From positions 992,001 through 1,056,000 of the forward strand of contig NZ_OESS01000001.1 in assembly GCF_900240285.1 (NCBI RefSeq): a DNA stretch of 64,000 nucleotides, read 5' to 3'. Within the stretch, counting starts at the first letter, position 1. The number at the start of each line of letters is the position of its first letter. Positions 43,428-50,680 of this stretch are shown in pieces. A program made the position numbers and the translations under genes. Source of the DNA: Halobacillus sp. Marseille-P3879 (GTDB lineage: Bacteria > Bacillota > Bacilli > Bacillales > Halobacillaceae). A model generated the notes under the pieces. The model was not told the DNA's origin and made no database searches. It saw nothing but the letters and a program-made list of their open reading frames with translations.

Positions 43428-43604
43428 CTATTCCCCCTTAGAACGTTTTTCTATTGTAAGCCGGCGGCGGTTGAGCTCATTTAAAAGCTCATCCAGGGAC
43501 TGCGATGTTTCTAAAACCCGGGGGTCTGTTGGATCGTTTAAATACTGTTCGTACATGAGCTTACGAAGGTATTCGATCCTTTTTTCTATCTCTTTATCAT
43601 CCAA
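43428..43604 (-). CDS. Spo0E-like aspartyl-phosphate phosphatase
   Basis: A 58-residue two-helix protein. The core IEYLRKLMYEQYLNDP...VLETSQSLDELLNEL carries the Spo0E family signature SQSLD, whose aspartate is needed to dephosphorylate Spo0A-P. Length is as usual for short Spo0E, YisI and YnzD. I place the start at TTG 43604, six bases after GGGGGTG; an in-frame GTG at 43619 is possible. It would delay sporulation by draining the phosphorelay. Confidence 0.85.
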   Translation of the reverse strand: MDDKEIEKRIEYLRKLMYEQYLNDPTDPRVLETSQSLDELLNELNRRRLTIEKRSKGE

Positions 43605-43792
43605 GCAACACACCCCCACCGTTTTCTTATACCCATTTTAGAAAGGAAAACCACACAAGAGAGAGTGTAATTATTACCTCATAAAGGTGATTTTTCTATT
43701 TTTGGAAAATCACTAGGGTAAGGCAATGCTAATCCTTAAGGAGCGAACGTAGTTTTTAGCGATATGTTTATTAAAAGAGGAGTCCAGGATTA

Positions 43793-44238
43793 GAGGCCAC
43801 TGAAAAAGTCCTTTCTAATCTAGAAAAGCTTATAAAGTTTGTAAAATGAAAGGAATACATAAAAGGGAGGGATTGGATGTTAGATCGACAGTTATCCAAG
43901 AACTTCAGACTATAATTCCGTTTCCATAAAATCAGAGGAACACCAAAACCAACTAGCGTTCCAGAGCAGCGAATCCTAAAGAAATAAAATTGAAGCGAAG
44001 AATAGTGAGTTGAACCATAGCCACGGATATGAGACTGCCTCATCTTCGGGTCTCCGAGGCATGCGTATACAAGGAGCATGGCGATATTCAGCCTTTAATC
44101 TAAAGAGAATGATGAAAGCTCATGGAGGAATAAGAGGGGGAAGTACCCTCTTAAGATTAGGCGGTTTGAACGAAGAAATCTTCAACCCGCCTATATTTTT
44201 ACACATCACGTGAAATCGTGCAGTTCTTCAGTGGCCTC
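43793..44238 (+). mobile_element. Decayed IS element A (IS1182-like transposase remnant)
   Basis: A 446-base element bounded by inverted ends GAGGCCACTGAAAAA (43793) and TTCAGTGGCCTC (44227-44238). Inside, plus-strand sequence at about 43990-44130 encodes the C-terminal part of a DDE transposase (IEAKNSELNHSHGYETASSS, then GLRGMRIQGA), which is then frameshifted. The rest of the transposase is gone. A second remnant with the same ends lies at 58937-59464. Confidence 0.75.
43990..44150 (+). pseudogene. Transposase C-terminal fragment, frameshifted
   Basis: The frame IEAKNSELNHSHGYETASSS followed by GLRGMRIQGA is homologous to that in element B. After this point the reading is shifted by one base (AATCTAAAGAG region), so the fragment is not functional. 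The family resembles IS1182-type DDE transposases by its pattern IE.K..EL...HGY.....GL..M.IQ. Confidence 0.7.
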
Positions 44239-44373
44239 CAGTATTAAGGTTATTTTTTGAATTTAACAAAAGAATCGATATAATGAAGGCTGTGTGAAAT
44301 GTTCTTATTTATTACAATAAAATCATAAGTGGTTGAGTCAATAAAATTGCAATGTGATAAAGCAGGTGAACCT

Positions 44374-45402
44374 ATGAAAGACATAAAAATTATAAATCCA
44401 GCTTCGGCAGCCATCGTTATGGCTTTGGGCATCTTTCTATACGGGGCAATCGAGGCTTTTCCGTTTGTGGATCATTATCTCGGAAAAGGTCTTACGGTCA
44501 TGCTCGTACTCATAGGCGGTGTCGTTTATTCTGCGCTTGTACGACAAATCCTTCGTCGTAACTTTCTCATTCCTTTTTTAAATAACCCTGTTAATTCTTT
44601 TGTGATGGGCGCCTGGATTGCAGGGATGTCCGTGTTGTGCAATGTTATGCTTAAATATTTCCCTGACCTTCATGTAATTGTGCAAGGGATTACGATTATA
44701 AATACGTTCTTTTTGTTTCTTTTCTTGATTTGGTGCGTATACAACTTCAAACGGCTATGGGACAGGCCGGCACAGCACGCAACGCATGGAGTTGTACTGC
44801 TTTCTACCGTAGCTGCACAATCCGTCGTTATTGTATGGTCTGAATTGTTTCCATTTGTTTCAGCTGTTGTAGTCTTAACAGTGGTGTCATTAGGGTTGAT
44901 TTTTTACCTGTTAGGTGTGCTGCTGATCGGGATTCGTTATCGGGAGGATCCGAAATGGTCGCTGACGGAAGATTGGTCGAATACGAATTGTATTATTCAC
45001 GGAGCATTGTCAATTACCGGCCTGGCTCTTGTATCAACTGAAATGATGTCTTCTCTTTTTTACCTGATTTTCTGGCTGTCGGTATTTGTTGCCGTCCTGA
45101 GTATCGAGACAGTGGAGGTTAGAAGAGCGGTTAAACGTGTTCAGGCTTACGGGTGGAAGAAAGGAATTTTTACCTACAATATTAGCCAATGGTCACGTAA
45201 TTTTACCTTTGGTATGTTTTATGCTTTTACGATGGTGAGACATGATCAGCCTTATTATTTAAACACGATGTACGAACTTCATGAAGTATTCCTGTCTGTA
45301 TGGGCGTGGGTGGTGCTGTCAGCGCTGATTATACAAGTTGGATTATGGACGAAGGAGCATTTTCCAATGTTTAGAAAAGGTGATGGACAAAAGGCAGTAT
45401 AA
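44374..45402 (+). CDS. TehA/SLAC1-type (TDT family) membrane protein
   Basis: A 342-residue protein with about ten hydrophobic helices, of the voltage-dependent anion channel/TDT family (TehA, Mae1, SLAC1). The first helix starts NPASAAIVMALGIFLYGAIE (about residue 6). The family moves anions, C4-dicarboxylates or sulfite, and confers tellurite resistance in E. coli; the substrate here is open. The ATG at 44374 follows CAGGTGAA; an in-frame GTG at 44329 has no ribosome site. Confidence 0.75.
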   Translation: MKDIKIINPASAAIVMALGIFLYGAIEAFPFVDHYLGKGLTVMLVLIGGVVYSALVRQILRRNFLIPFLNNPVNSFVMGAWIAGMSVLCNVMLKYFPDLHVIVQGITIINTFFLFLFLIWCVYNFKRLWDRPAQHATHGVVLLSTVAAQSVVIVWSELFPFVSAVVVLTVVSLGLIFYLLGVLLIGIRYREDPKWSLTEDWSNTNCIIHGALSITGLALVSTEMMSSLFYLIFWLSVFVAVLSIETVEVRRAVKRVQAYGWKKGIFTYNISQWSRNFTFGMFYAFTMVRHDQPYYLNTMYELHEVFLSVWAWVVLSALIIQVGLWTKEHFPMFRKGDGQKAV

Positions 45403-45441
45403 CAACAGGCGCTGGTTCTCTTGAAAGTCAGCGCCTGTTGT
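45402..45441. terminator. Hairpin between convergent genes
   Basis: ACAACAGGCGCTG (45402-45414) and CAGCGCCTGTTGT (45429-45441) form a perfect thirteen-pair stem starting at the channel gene's stop. It lacks a T run but sits between convergent genes. Confidence 0.65.
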
Positions 45442-45443
45442 AA

Positions 45444-46430
45444 TCAAGTGTGTTTGATTCTAGCTTTTTTAAAACCGACAATCGTATCGTACACATCTGA
45501 AGAGATAATCGAAAGAACAATAATCCAAAGTATCACAAATGGGTACACTTCAATAGACCCAGTGGATACATCAAATCTTTCGGAAAGGTAAGCCATGAAC
45601 GCCGGATCAAACAAAGAATCACGGCTGGCAAGAAAGATAAGAAACACCGCAAAGATCAAATGGAAAGAAGCGTTCACGATCGCTACGATCCGATTCCAGT
45701 GCCCAACCAACCATTTGTAGACGTTGACGCCAATATTTGCAGCTGCTATGAGAATGACAAATGGGGTCAACGAGCGCATAACGTTGTCATTAAATACCGA
45801 TGTTTCCCCAGGACCGATTCCATTTGCAGCAGAAAAAAACATAATCATTAAAACCACAGTCCAAAAGAAACTTAAATAGATAGATGTTTTAGAAATGGAT
45901 TTCTTCCATGGAGTTGTGATCGAGTGGCTCAAATCCTCCGGTTTCCAGGGCTTTCCTGTTAATGCAGACGAGTTGTCATCACGGTTGACACCAATACGCT
46001 CCAGGAATACGAATACAAGCATTCCCCAGAAAAAGACGTGCGCTACAATATTAAGCACAGCACCGATTAAATCCCCACTGATGGTCGTTACTAACGTAAA
46101 CAGTCCACCTTCACCCGTGTAAGCAGCCATAACGCCTGTAACTGCTATAACGAGCGCCATGACGATGAATATAAATCCGCCTGCTTTTAACGAAGAAATA
46201 AAGAAATCATAAACTTGCTGCCCAAACAAAGAAGAAGGACGTTCCCTGTACTGACGAGCCAGCTTGGATGGATCACCAAATTCTGCTAATACTTCTTTCA
46301 CATCCTCTTCCGTGTAATCATCAGGAAGCATATCCTCTATGGACGACTTTAATTCAAGTGCGACATCATCCTGAATTTTGGGAGACAGGCGGTACGTTAC
46401 TTCATGAATATATTTATCAATCATCTTCAT
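45444..46430 (-). CDS. HAAS-domain membrane protein
   Basis: A 328-residue protein. Residues about 1-65 form a helical HAAS signalling domain (YTEEDVKEVLAEFGDPSKLA), then about six hydrophobic helices follow. Its start overlaps the end of a PadR gene by fourteen bases. PadR plus HAAS-membrane pairs are a standard Firmicutes arrangement in which the membrane protein responds to envelope conditions. The function beyond that is unknown. Confidence 0.8.
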   Translation of the reverse strand: MKMIDKYIHEVTYRLSPKIQDDVALELKSSIEDMLPDDYTEEDVKEVLAEFGDPSKLARQYRERPSSLFGQQVYDFFISSLKAGGFIFIVMALVIAVTGVMAAYTGEGGLFTLVTTISGDLIGAVLNIVAHVFFWGMLVFVFLERIGVNRDDNSSALTGKPWKPEDLSHSITTPWKKSISKTSIYLSFFWTVVLMIMFFSAANGIGPGETSVFNDNVMRSLTPFVILIAAANIGVNVYKWLVGHWNRIVAIVNASFHLIFAVFLIFLASRDSLFDPAFMAYLSERFDVSTGSIEVYPFVILWIIVLSIISSDVYDTIVGFKKARIKHT

Positions 46431-46764
46431 TGTTTTTTTCCCCTTTCAATAAGGAGTTAAGATCCTCAGTTGTTCTCTCCCATTGACTTTTCAGCTCTTG
46501 AAATATCTCTTCACCATATTCACTAAGCACATAGTACTTCCTCGGCCGATTTTCAGAAGTATCCCAACTGCTTGTGACTACTTCTTGTTTCTCCAAGCGA
46601 CGGAGCAGCGGATACAGAGTACTCTGGTCAATCTTCATTCCATATTCATCTAACCGCTGAACCAGCGAATATCCATATTGGGGGGTCTTCAGCTGGCTTA
46701 AAACCGCTAACGTTAACGATCCTCTTCGCAATTCGGTTGTCAGGGAATGCAATAAATCACCCAT
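46417..46764 (-). CDS. PadR family transcriptional regulator
   Basis: A 115-residue winged-helix regulator of the small PadR-s2 type. Characteristic segments are RGSLTLAVLSQLKTPQYGYS (about residue 14), STLYPLLRRLEKQEVV (about 48) and ENRPRKYYVLSEYGEE (about 72). It probably represses its own operon, and the next gene overlaps its end. The ATG at 46764 follows GAGGTGATGGT. Confidence 0.87.
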   Translation of the reverse strand: MGDLLHSLTTELRRGSLTLAVLSQLKTPQYGYSLVQRLDEYGMKIDQSTLYPLLRRLEKQEVVTSSWDTSENRPRKYYVLSEYGEEIFQELKSQWERTTEDLNSLLKGEKNNEDD

Positions 46765-46884
46765 ACCATCACCTCATTTGTTTATACTGTTTATCATACA
46801 CTATTATATGAAGTACATCAATGGTCGAGTAGTTATATTTTTATTTGAAAAGTAAATTCATTGGAAACAAATCTCGAAACAAAA

Positions 46885-46919
46885 AAGAGCCCCCGCGCTT
46901 AAAGACGAAGGAGCTCCAT
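46885..46919 (-). terminator. Terminator of the LacI gene
   Basis: On the minus strand GGAGCTC and GAGCCCCC-complement arms form an imperfect stem followed by six T. It lies 240 bases after the LacI stop; the sequence between (46920-47156) holds nothing recognisable. Confidence 0.5.
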
Positions 46920-47156
46920 AATATATCATATTATTCTAAGCCCGGAAGTGAAGTCAGCAGAGGAAGGCAAGGGAGTAAAAGGAATATGGCGAGTTGAATA
47001 CTTTGGAAATGACCTAACTCGCCACTCGCATTAAGAAGGATGAAAGGTCTTTATAGTTGATGCAAAATACAGGGAGGGAAGATAGAAATAAGACAGCATG
47101 CCTGGTCGTTTGAAGCATGGGAGAAGCTAGTGGATTTGGTAGCAGCTATTTTGAAT

Positions 47157-48173
47157 TTATCGGTTTATTTTTGATGTTAGGGGATCTCCGCAGGATTCCC
47201 GTATAACCAGCGCATCCTCTAAAACATATTGGGACAGGCTTAAAGGTTCTTTGTTCATTTGACTCAGTAAGAGTTTCATTGATTTTTCTCCGATGTGAAA
47301 GGCAGGTTGAGAAATAGTTGTTAACGACGGGGTGAATAAGGAGGCCATCTTAATATCATCAAATCCTGTAACCGCAATGTCTTCAGGAACTTTGAGCTGG
47401 AGAGACTTCGCAGCATTTACAGCTCCCATGGCCATTTCATCATTTGCTGCAAAGACGGCGTCCGGCCGCTCTTCCATAGCTAAAAGTTTGAGCATTAAAT
47501 TATAACCTGATTCCATACTATAATCTCCTTCCTGGATCAAAGACTGTTTGACTGGGATTTTTCTTGCTTGAAGAGCTTGTTTGAATCCTTGAAGGCGATC
47601 GATCCCCAAAACGGTAGTAGTGGGACCGGCAATGTGGGCAATTTTACTATACCCCAGAAAAATCAGATGTTCCGTCATTTTTCGAGCCGCGCTTACATTG
47701 TCGATTGAAACTGTTGGGATTGCGGTCCCTTCGATGTACTCGCAGGCAAGTACTGTAGGATAGTTTTCTGCAACTTCGATAAAAGTGGAGTGGTCAACAC
47801 GTGAAGTAAGCATAATAAGACCATCCACTTGTTTCTGCTCCAGCATACGAAAGCCTTTTTTACTATCAAAATCAGCATGCTCTGAGTCTATGATCAGCAC
47901 CTCATACCCCAGTTGAGCAGCTGTGGTTTGAATTCCTCTTATCACATTGGAGAAGAAAGGATTGGTAATATCAGGAATTACCATTAAAATTGTTTTCGTA
48001 TGGGAGGTTCTTAAATATCTTCCTAATGCATTAGGTTTATAATTTAATTGTTTTACCGCCTTCAGCACTTTCTGTTTACTCTTTTTAGACACGGAACCTT
48101 TTTTTGATAAAACTCTCGAAACTGTGGCTACTGAAACGTCAGCATACCTGGCAACATCTTTTATTGTAGGCAT
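47157..48173 (-). CDS. LacI family transcriptional repressor
   Basis: A 338-residue LacI/GalR regulator. The N-terminal helix-turn-helix and hinge read TIKDVARYADVSVATVSRVL (residues 3-22) and a hinge-helix region near residue 50. The periplasmic-binding-protein-like sugar domain follows, with VTGFDDIKMASLFTPSLTT (about 265). It is divergent from a sugar-binding lipoprotein gene, and three TGTAATCG-type operators lie in the shared 330-base region. It should repress both until its sugar is present. The sugar is unknown. Confidence 0.88.
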   Translation of the reverse strand: MPTIKDVARYADVSVATVSRVLSKKGSVSKKSKQKVLKAVKQLNYKPNALGRYLRTSHTKTILMVIPDITNPFFSNVIRGIQTTAAQLGYEVLIIDSEHADFDSKKGFRMLEQKQVDGLIMLTSRVDHSTFIEVAENYPTVLACEYIEGTAIPTVSIDNVSAARKMTEHLIFLGYSKIAHIAGPTTTVLGIDRLQGFKQALQARKIPVKQSLIQEGDYSMESGYNLMLKLLAMEERPDAVFAANDEMAMGAVNAAKSLQLKVPEDIAVTGFDDIKMASLFTPSLTTISQPAFHIGEKSMKLLLSQMNKEPLSLSQYVLEDALVIRESCGDPLTSKINR

Positions 48174-48193
48174 ATAATCCCCACTTCCACCTT

Positions 48194-48207
48194 TGTAATC
48201 GTTTACA
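48194..48207. promoter_or_regulatory. LacI-type operator 1
   Basis: TGTAATCGTTTACA, a near-perfect dyad centred on CG, 21 bases before the LacI gene start. It also fits the CcpA cre consensus TGWNANCGNTNWCA, so catabolite control is an alternative or addition. Confidence 0.75.
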
Positions 48208-48270
48208 TAACTTTATATTGATCCTATGGTTTTCGGTCCAATTTGTCAATTTGAATACTTTGAGGAGAAG

Positions 48271-48298
48271 TTGACAATTTTATAGAAAAGTATAGAAT
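48271..48298 (+). promoter_or_regulatory. Promoter of the sugar-binding lipoprotein gene
   Basis: TTGACA (48271-48276) and TAGAAT (48293-48298) with 16 bases between. Operator 2 lies just downstream, at about the +7 to +20 position, well placed to block transcription. Confidence 0.65.
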
Positions 48299-48310
48299 TT
48301 ACATATAGTT

Positions 48311-48324
48311 TGTAATCGTTTACA
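48311..48324. promoter_or_regulatory. LacI-type operator 2
   Basis: TGTAATCGTTTACA, identical to operator 1 and in the same orientation, 117 bases from it. Located just downstream of the promoter of the lipoprotein gene. Confidence 0.8.
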
Positions 48325-48396
48325 TTCATGGTTAAGTCTTAATTAGGGAAGGAGTTGAATTTATAAGAATTAGATGTAATTAAAAGGTTTAATTTT

Positions 48397-48410
48397 TGTA
48401 ATCGATTACA
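48397..48410. promoter_or_regulatory. LacI-type operator 3
   Basis: TGTAATCGATTACA is a perfect palindrome and the likely ideal form of the site, 86 bases after operator 2 and about 98 bases before the lipoprotein start. Confidence 0.8.
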
Positions 48411-48507
48411 TAAGAATAAAAGGATGATATTCAGTAACTTTGTATCTCTTGAATAAGCAATGAAGAATGGCGGTAAAGACAAAGAAGATGATAGAGGAGA
48501 GGATTAT

Positions 48508-49815
48508 ATGAAAAAAAACAAATCGTTCCGGAGGTGGGGGACTGCGTTACTCGCTTCTAGTCTTGCTTTAACTGGATGCTCGTTCTCTTCTGGCAGTTCA
48601 GAAAGCAGTGATGATGGTTCTTCCGGGGATCAAGTGACGGTCGATATTTTTCAGCAGAAAGTGGAATTCAAAGATCAGTTTGAGGAGTTAGCTGAAATCT
48701 ATGAAGACGAAAATCCGGATGTAAATATAAACATTCAAACTGTTGGTGGAGGGAATGATTATGAGGGCGCCTTAAAGTCCAACTTTTCTTCCGGCGACGA
48801 ACCTGATATTTTTAATGCCGATGGCCCAACAGCAGTAGCAGAGTATGAAGAATACTTAGCTGATGTTTCCGATACCGAAGCAGCGAAAGCAGCGCTTGAC
48901 GGGACCTTATCCGCAGTAGAAAGAGAGGATAAAGTAGTAGGCCTGCCATTTAATCAAGAAGGATATGGACTTCTTTATAATAAACAAGTGTTTGAAGACG
49001 CGGGAATTAACGCTGACGATATACAAACACAAGAAGATCTTGAGGAGGCTGCTGAAATACTGGAGAGCCAAAAAGAGGAATTAGGTATTGAAGCTCCATT
49101 TGCTCTCGCTGCGAAAGAGAAATGGGTAATTGGAAGCCACCTGGCGAACACATTTTTAGCGGATGAATTTAACCACGATGTGATGGAAGCTTATGAGTCA
49201 GAAACAGTTGAATTTACTATGGGTGACCAGATGAAGAGCTTTCTGGATTTACAAAATGAATATTCCGTTCAGCCGACATTAAACCTGGACTACTCCCAGC
49301 AAGTGGAGGAGCATTTTTCACTTGGGAATGTTGCAATGATCCAACAAGGGAATTGGGTCTATAATACAATTGAGGAAATGGATCCAGAGTTTGCGGAAAA
49401 TAATGTCGGTATTTTGCCAATTCCAGTAGAAGGTTACGAAGGAAGTCTGCCTGTCGGGGTACCGAACTATTGGGTTGTTAATGACGAATCTGAAGATGAA
49501 GTCGTTGAAGCGAGCAAGGATTTCTTAGATTGGATGTATACTTCAGAAATCGGGAAAGAGTTTGTTACAGAAGAATTTAAATTCGTCCCTGCTTATGAAG
49601 GATATGAAGATCTTGAAATTGCTGATCCGATTTCCCAGGAAATTTACGATTATGCTACAGAAGGAGATACCATTGGCTGGGTATTTCTAGGAGCACCTAA
49701 TGGCTGGACAGAAGACATTATGGCATCTGCTATGCAGAAATACTTAGCTGGTGATATGACATGGGAAGAAGTAGAAGAAGAATCATCAGATGCGTGGGAA
49801 AGTTCGCGTCAATAG
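48508..49815 (+). CDS. Sugar ABC transporter substrate-binding lipoprotein, orphan
   Basis: A 435-residue extracellular solute-binding protein family 1 (MsmE/MalE type). The lipoprotein signal ends LTGC with Cys24 and an acidic Ser/Asp linker follows. Segments such as FSSGDEPDIFNADGPTAV (about residue 95) and NQEGYGLLYNKQVFEDAGI (about 150) are typical of sugar binders. The ATG at 48508 follows GAGGAGAGG; an in-frame ATG at 48460 is upstream. No permease or ATPase follows; a terminator does. It must use permeases encoded elsewhere, or act as a sensor. Confidence 0.88.
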   Translation: MKKNKSFRRWGTALLASSLALTGCSFSSGSSESSDDGSSGDQVTVDIFQQKVEFKDQFEELAEIYEDENPDVNINIQTVGGGNDYEGALKSNFSSGDEPDIFNADGPTAVAEYEEYLADVSDTEAAKAALDGTLSAVEREDKVVGLPFNQEGYGLLYNKQVFEDAGINADDIQTQEDLEEAAEILESQKEELGIEAPFALAAKEKWVIGSHLANTFLADEFNHDVMEAYESETVEFTMGDQMKSFLDLQNEYSVQPTLNLDYSQQVEEHFSLGNVAMIQQGNWVYNTIEEMDPEFAENNVGILPIPVEGYEGSLPVGVPNYWVVNDESEDEVVEASKDFLDWMYTSEIGKEFVTEEFKFVPAYEGYEDLEIADPISQEIYDYATEGDTIGWVFLGAPNGWTEDIMASAMQKYLAGDMTWEEVEEESSDAWESSRQ

Positions 49816-49848
49816 GAACTGGAACTACCGGGGTATTAACAGAAGAGA

Positions 49849-49882
49849 AGAAGCCGCTTAACATAAGGCTTCTTCTTTTTTG
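49849..49882 (+). terminator. Terminator of the sugar-binding lipoprotein gene
   Basis: AAGAAGCC (49849-49856) pairs with GGCTTCTT (49867-49874), followed by a T run. It shows that the lipoprotein is a single-gene unit. Confidence 0.82.
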
Positions 49883-49972
49883 TTTGTAATTTAATTAATA
49901 GAATGAAGCCGTAAGACTCTTTAATAAGGCTATTAATAACAGATGCTTTTTTCTCATAAACTAGGTTCTTAT

Positions 49973-50401
49973 CTAACTTCTGGATGGCTGAGTAAAGCCT
50001 CTAATGATATGAATATGCCCGTCATCTTCCGTTGTCCTAATTTCTGCATAATGGGTGTGGTAGCCGTTAGGTAAAGAGATAGGAGGACTGGTGAAAGCCT
50101 CATAAGAATGAATGTGACCATCATCAAAAGTCGTATTTCCCGACATTTTATGGACGTGCCCTCTTTCAGTCTCGATTGGTGTACCAGTTACTCCTGGGTG
50201 CAGATGGACGTGATCATCCTGACATGTAGTTGCTCCGCCGTGCCCGTGGGTATGCCCGCGACTTCGATCTTGCTGCAAGTGGTCTTGTGTGGGACTAAAA
50301 ATAGGTCCTGGACTTCGAAAGTGAAGAGGATATTCCCTTCCCTGTACCCAGGGAAAAGCCCCTGATCCGAAATAAGGTGGAGGAACATTATTGTAGTACA
50401 T
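49973..50401 (-). CDS. YmaF family histidine-rich protein
   Basis: A 142-residue protein with repeated HxH motifs. The core repeats follow the pattern D-GH-H-..-G (for example RGHTHGHGG, DDHVHLHPGVTG, ERGHVHKMSG, FDDGHIHSYEA, NGYHTHYAE, DDGHIHIIRG), about one every 20 residues, in the C-terminal 100 residues. This is the YmaF family, conserved in spore formers and of unknown role; metal binding is likely from composition. I place the start at ATG 50401, eight bases after AAGGAG. Confidence 0.8.
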   Translation of the reverse strand: MYYNNVPPPYFGSGAFPWVQGREYPLHFRSPGPIFSPTQDHLQQDRSRGHTHGHGGATTCQDDHVHLHPGVTGTPIETERGHVHKMSGNTTFDDGHIHSYEAFTSPPISLPNGYHTHYAEIRTTEDDGHIHIIRGFTQPSRS

Positions 50402-50589
50402 CAATTCAACTCCTTTTTGAATATTCCATATTAGGGTATGTGCTACTTCCCTTAGAAGAACAATCGTTTAGATCAACATCGACTGTAACCTGATCATTGT
50501 CTTGCTGTTAGAGATTTTATTACTTATCAATAACTAAATATGATTTAAATCGTAAGAAATGCTGATAATAAACACAAGTAATTTTTATT

Positions 50590-50605
50590 ATTGGTATAGA
50601 CAACT
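50590..50605. promoter_or_regulatory. NagR (YvoA) operator, dre site
   Basis: ATTGGTATAGACAACT matches the B. subtilis NagR operators before nagA and nagP (core TGGTATAGACA). It lies 75 bases before the PTS gene that opens the nag operon. The regulator is encoded within the same operon at 54593. Confidence 0.8.
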
Positions 50606-50630
50606 ATATGTGTTAGTGTTACATTACTTA

Positions 50631-50645
50631 TATGAAACGTTTTCA
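50631..50645. promoter_or_regulatory. Repeated motif TATGAAACGTTTTCA before nagE
   Basis: The same 15-base word occurs before lytS (56392-56406). It resembles a catabolite site but the left arm is one base short of the cre consensus, so the binding protein is open. Confidence 0.5.
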
Positions 50646-50680
50646 TATAAAACTATAACTTTAAGAGGAGACTAGTCATC

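Noticed and set aside
44010-44213. A 67-codon frame that looks like a small gene
   Set aside because: It is the frameshifted transposase remnant inside element A.
50631-50645. Calling TATGAAACGTTTTCA a cre site
   Set aside because: The left arm is one base shorter than the cre consensus, so the call would need two mismatches; reported only as a shared word.
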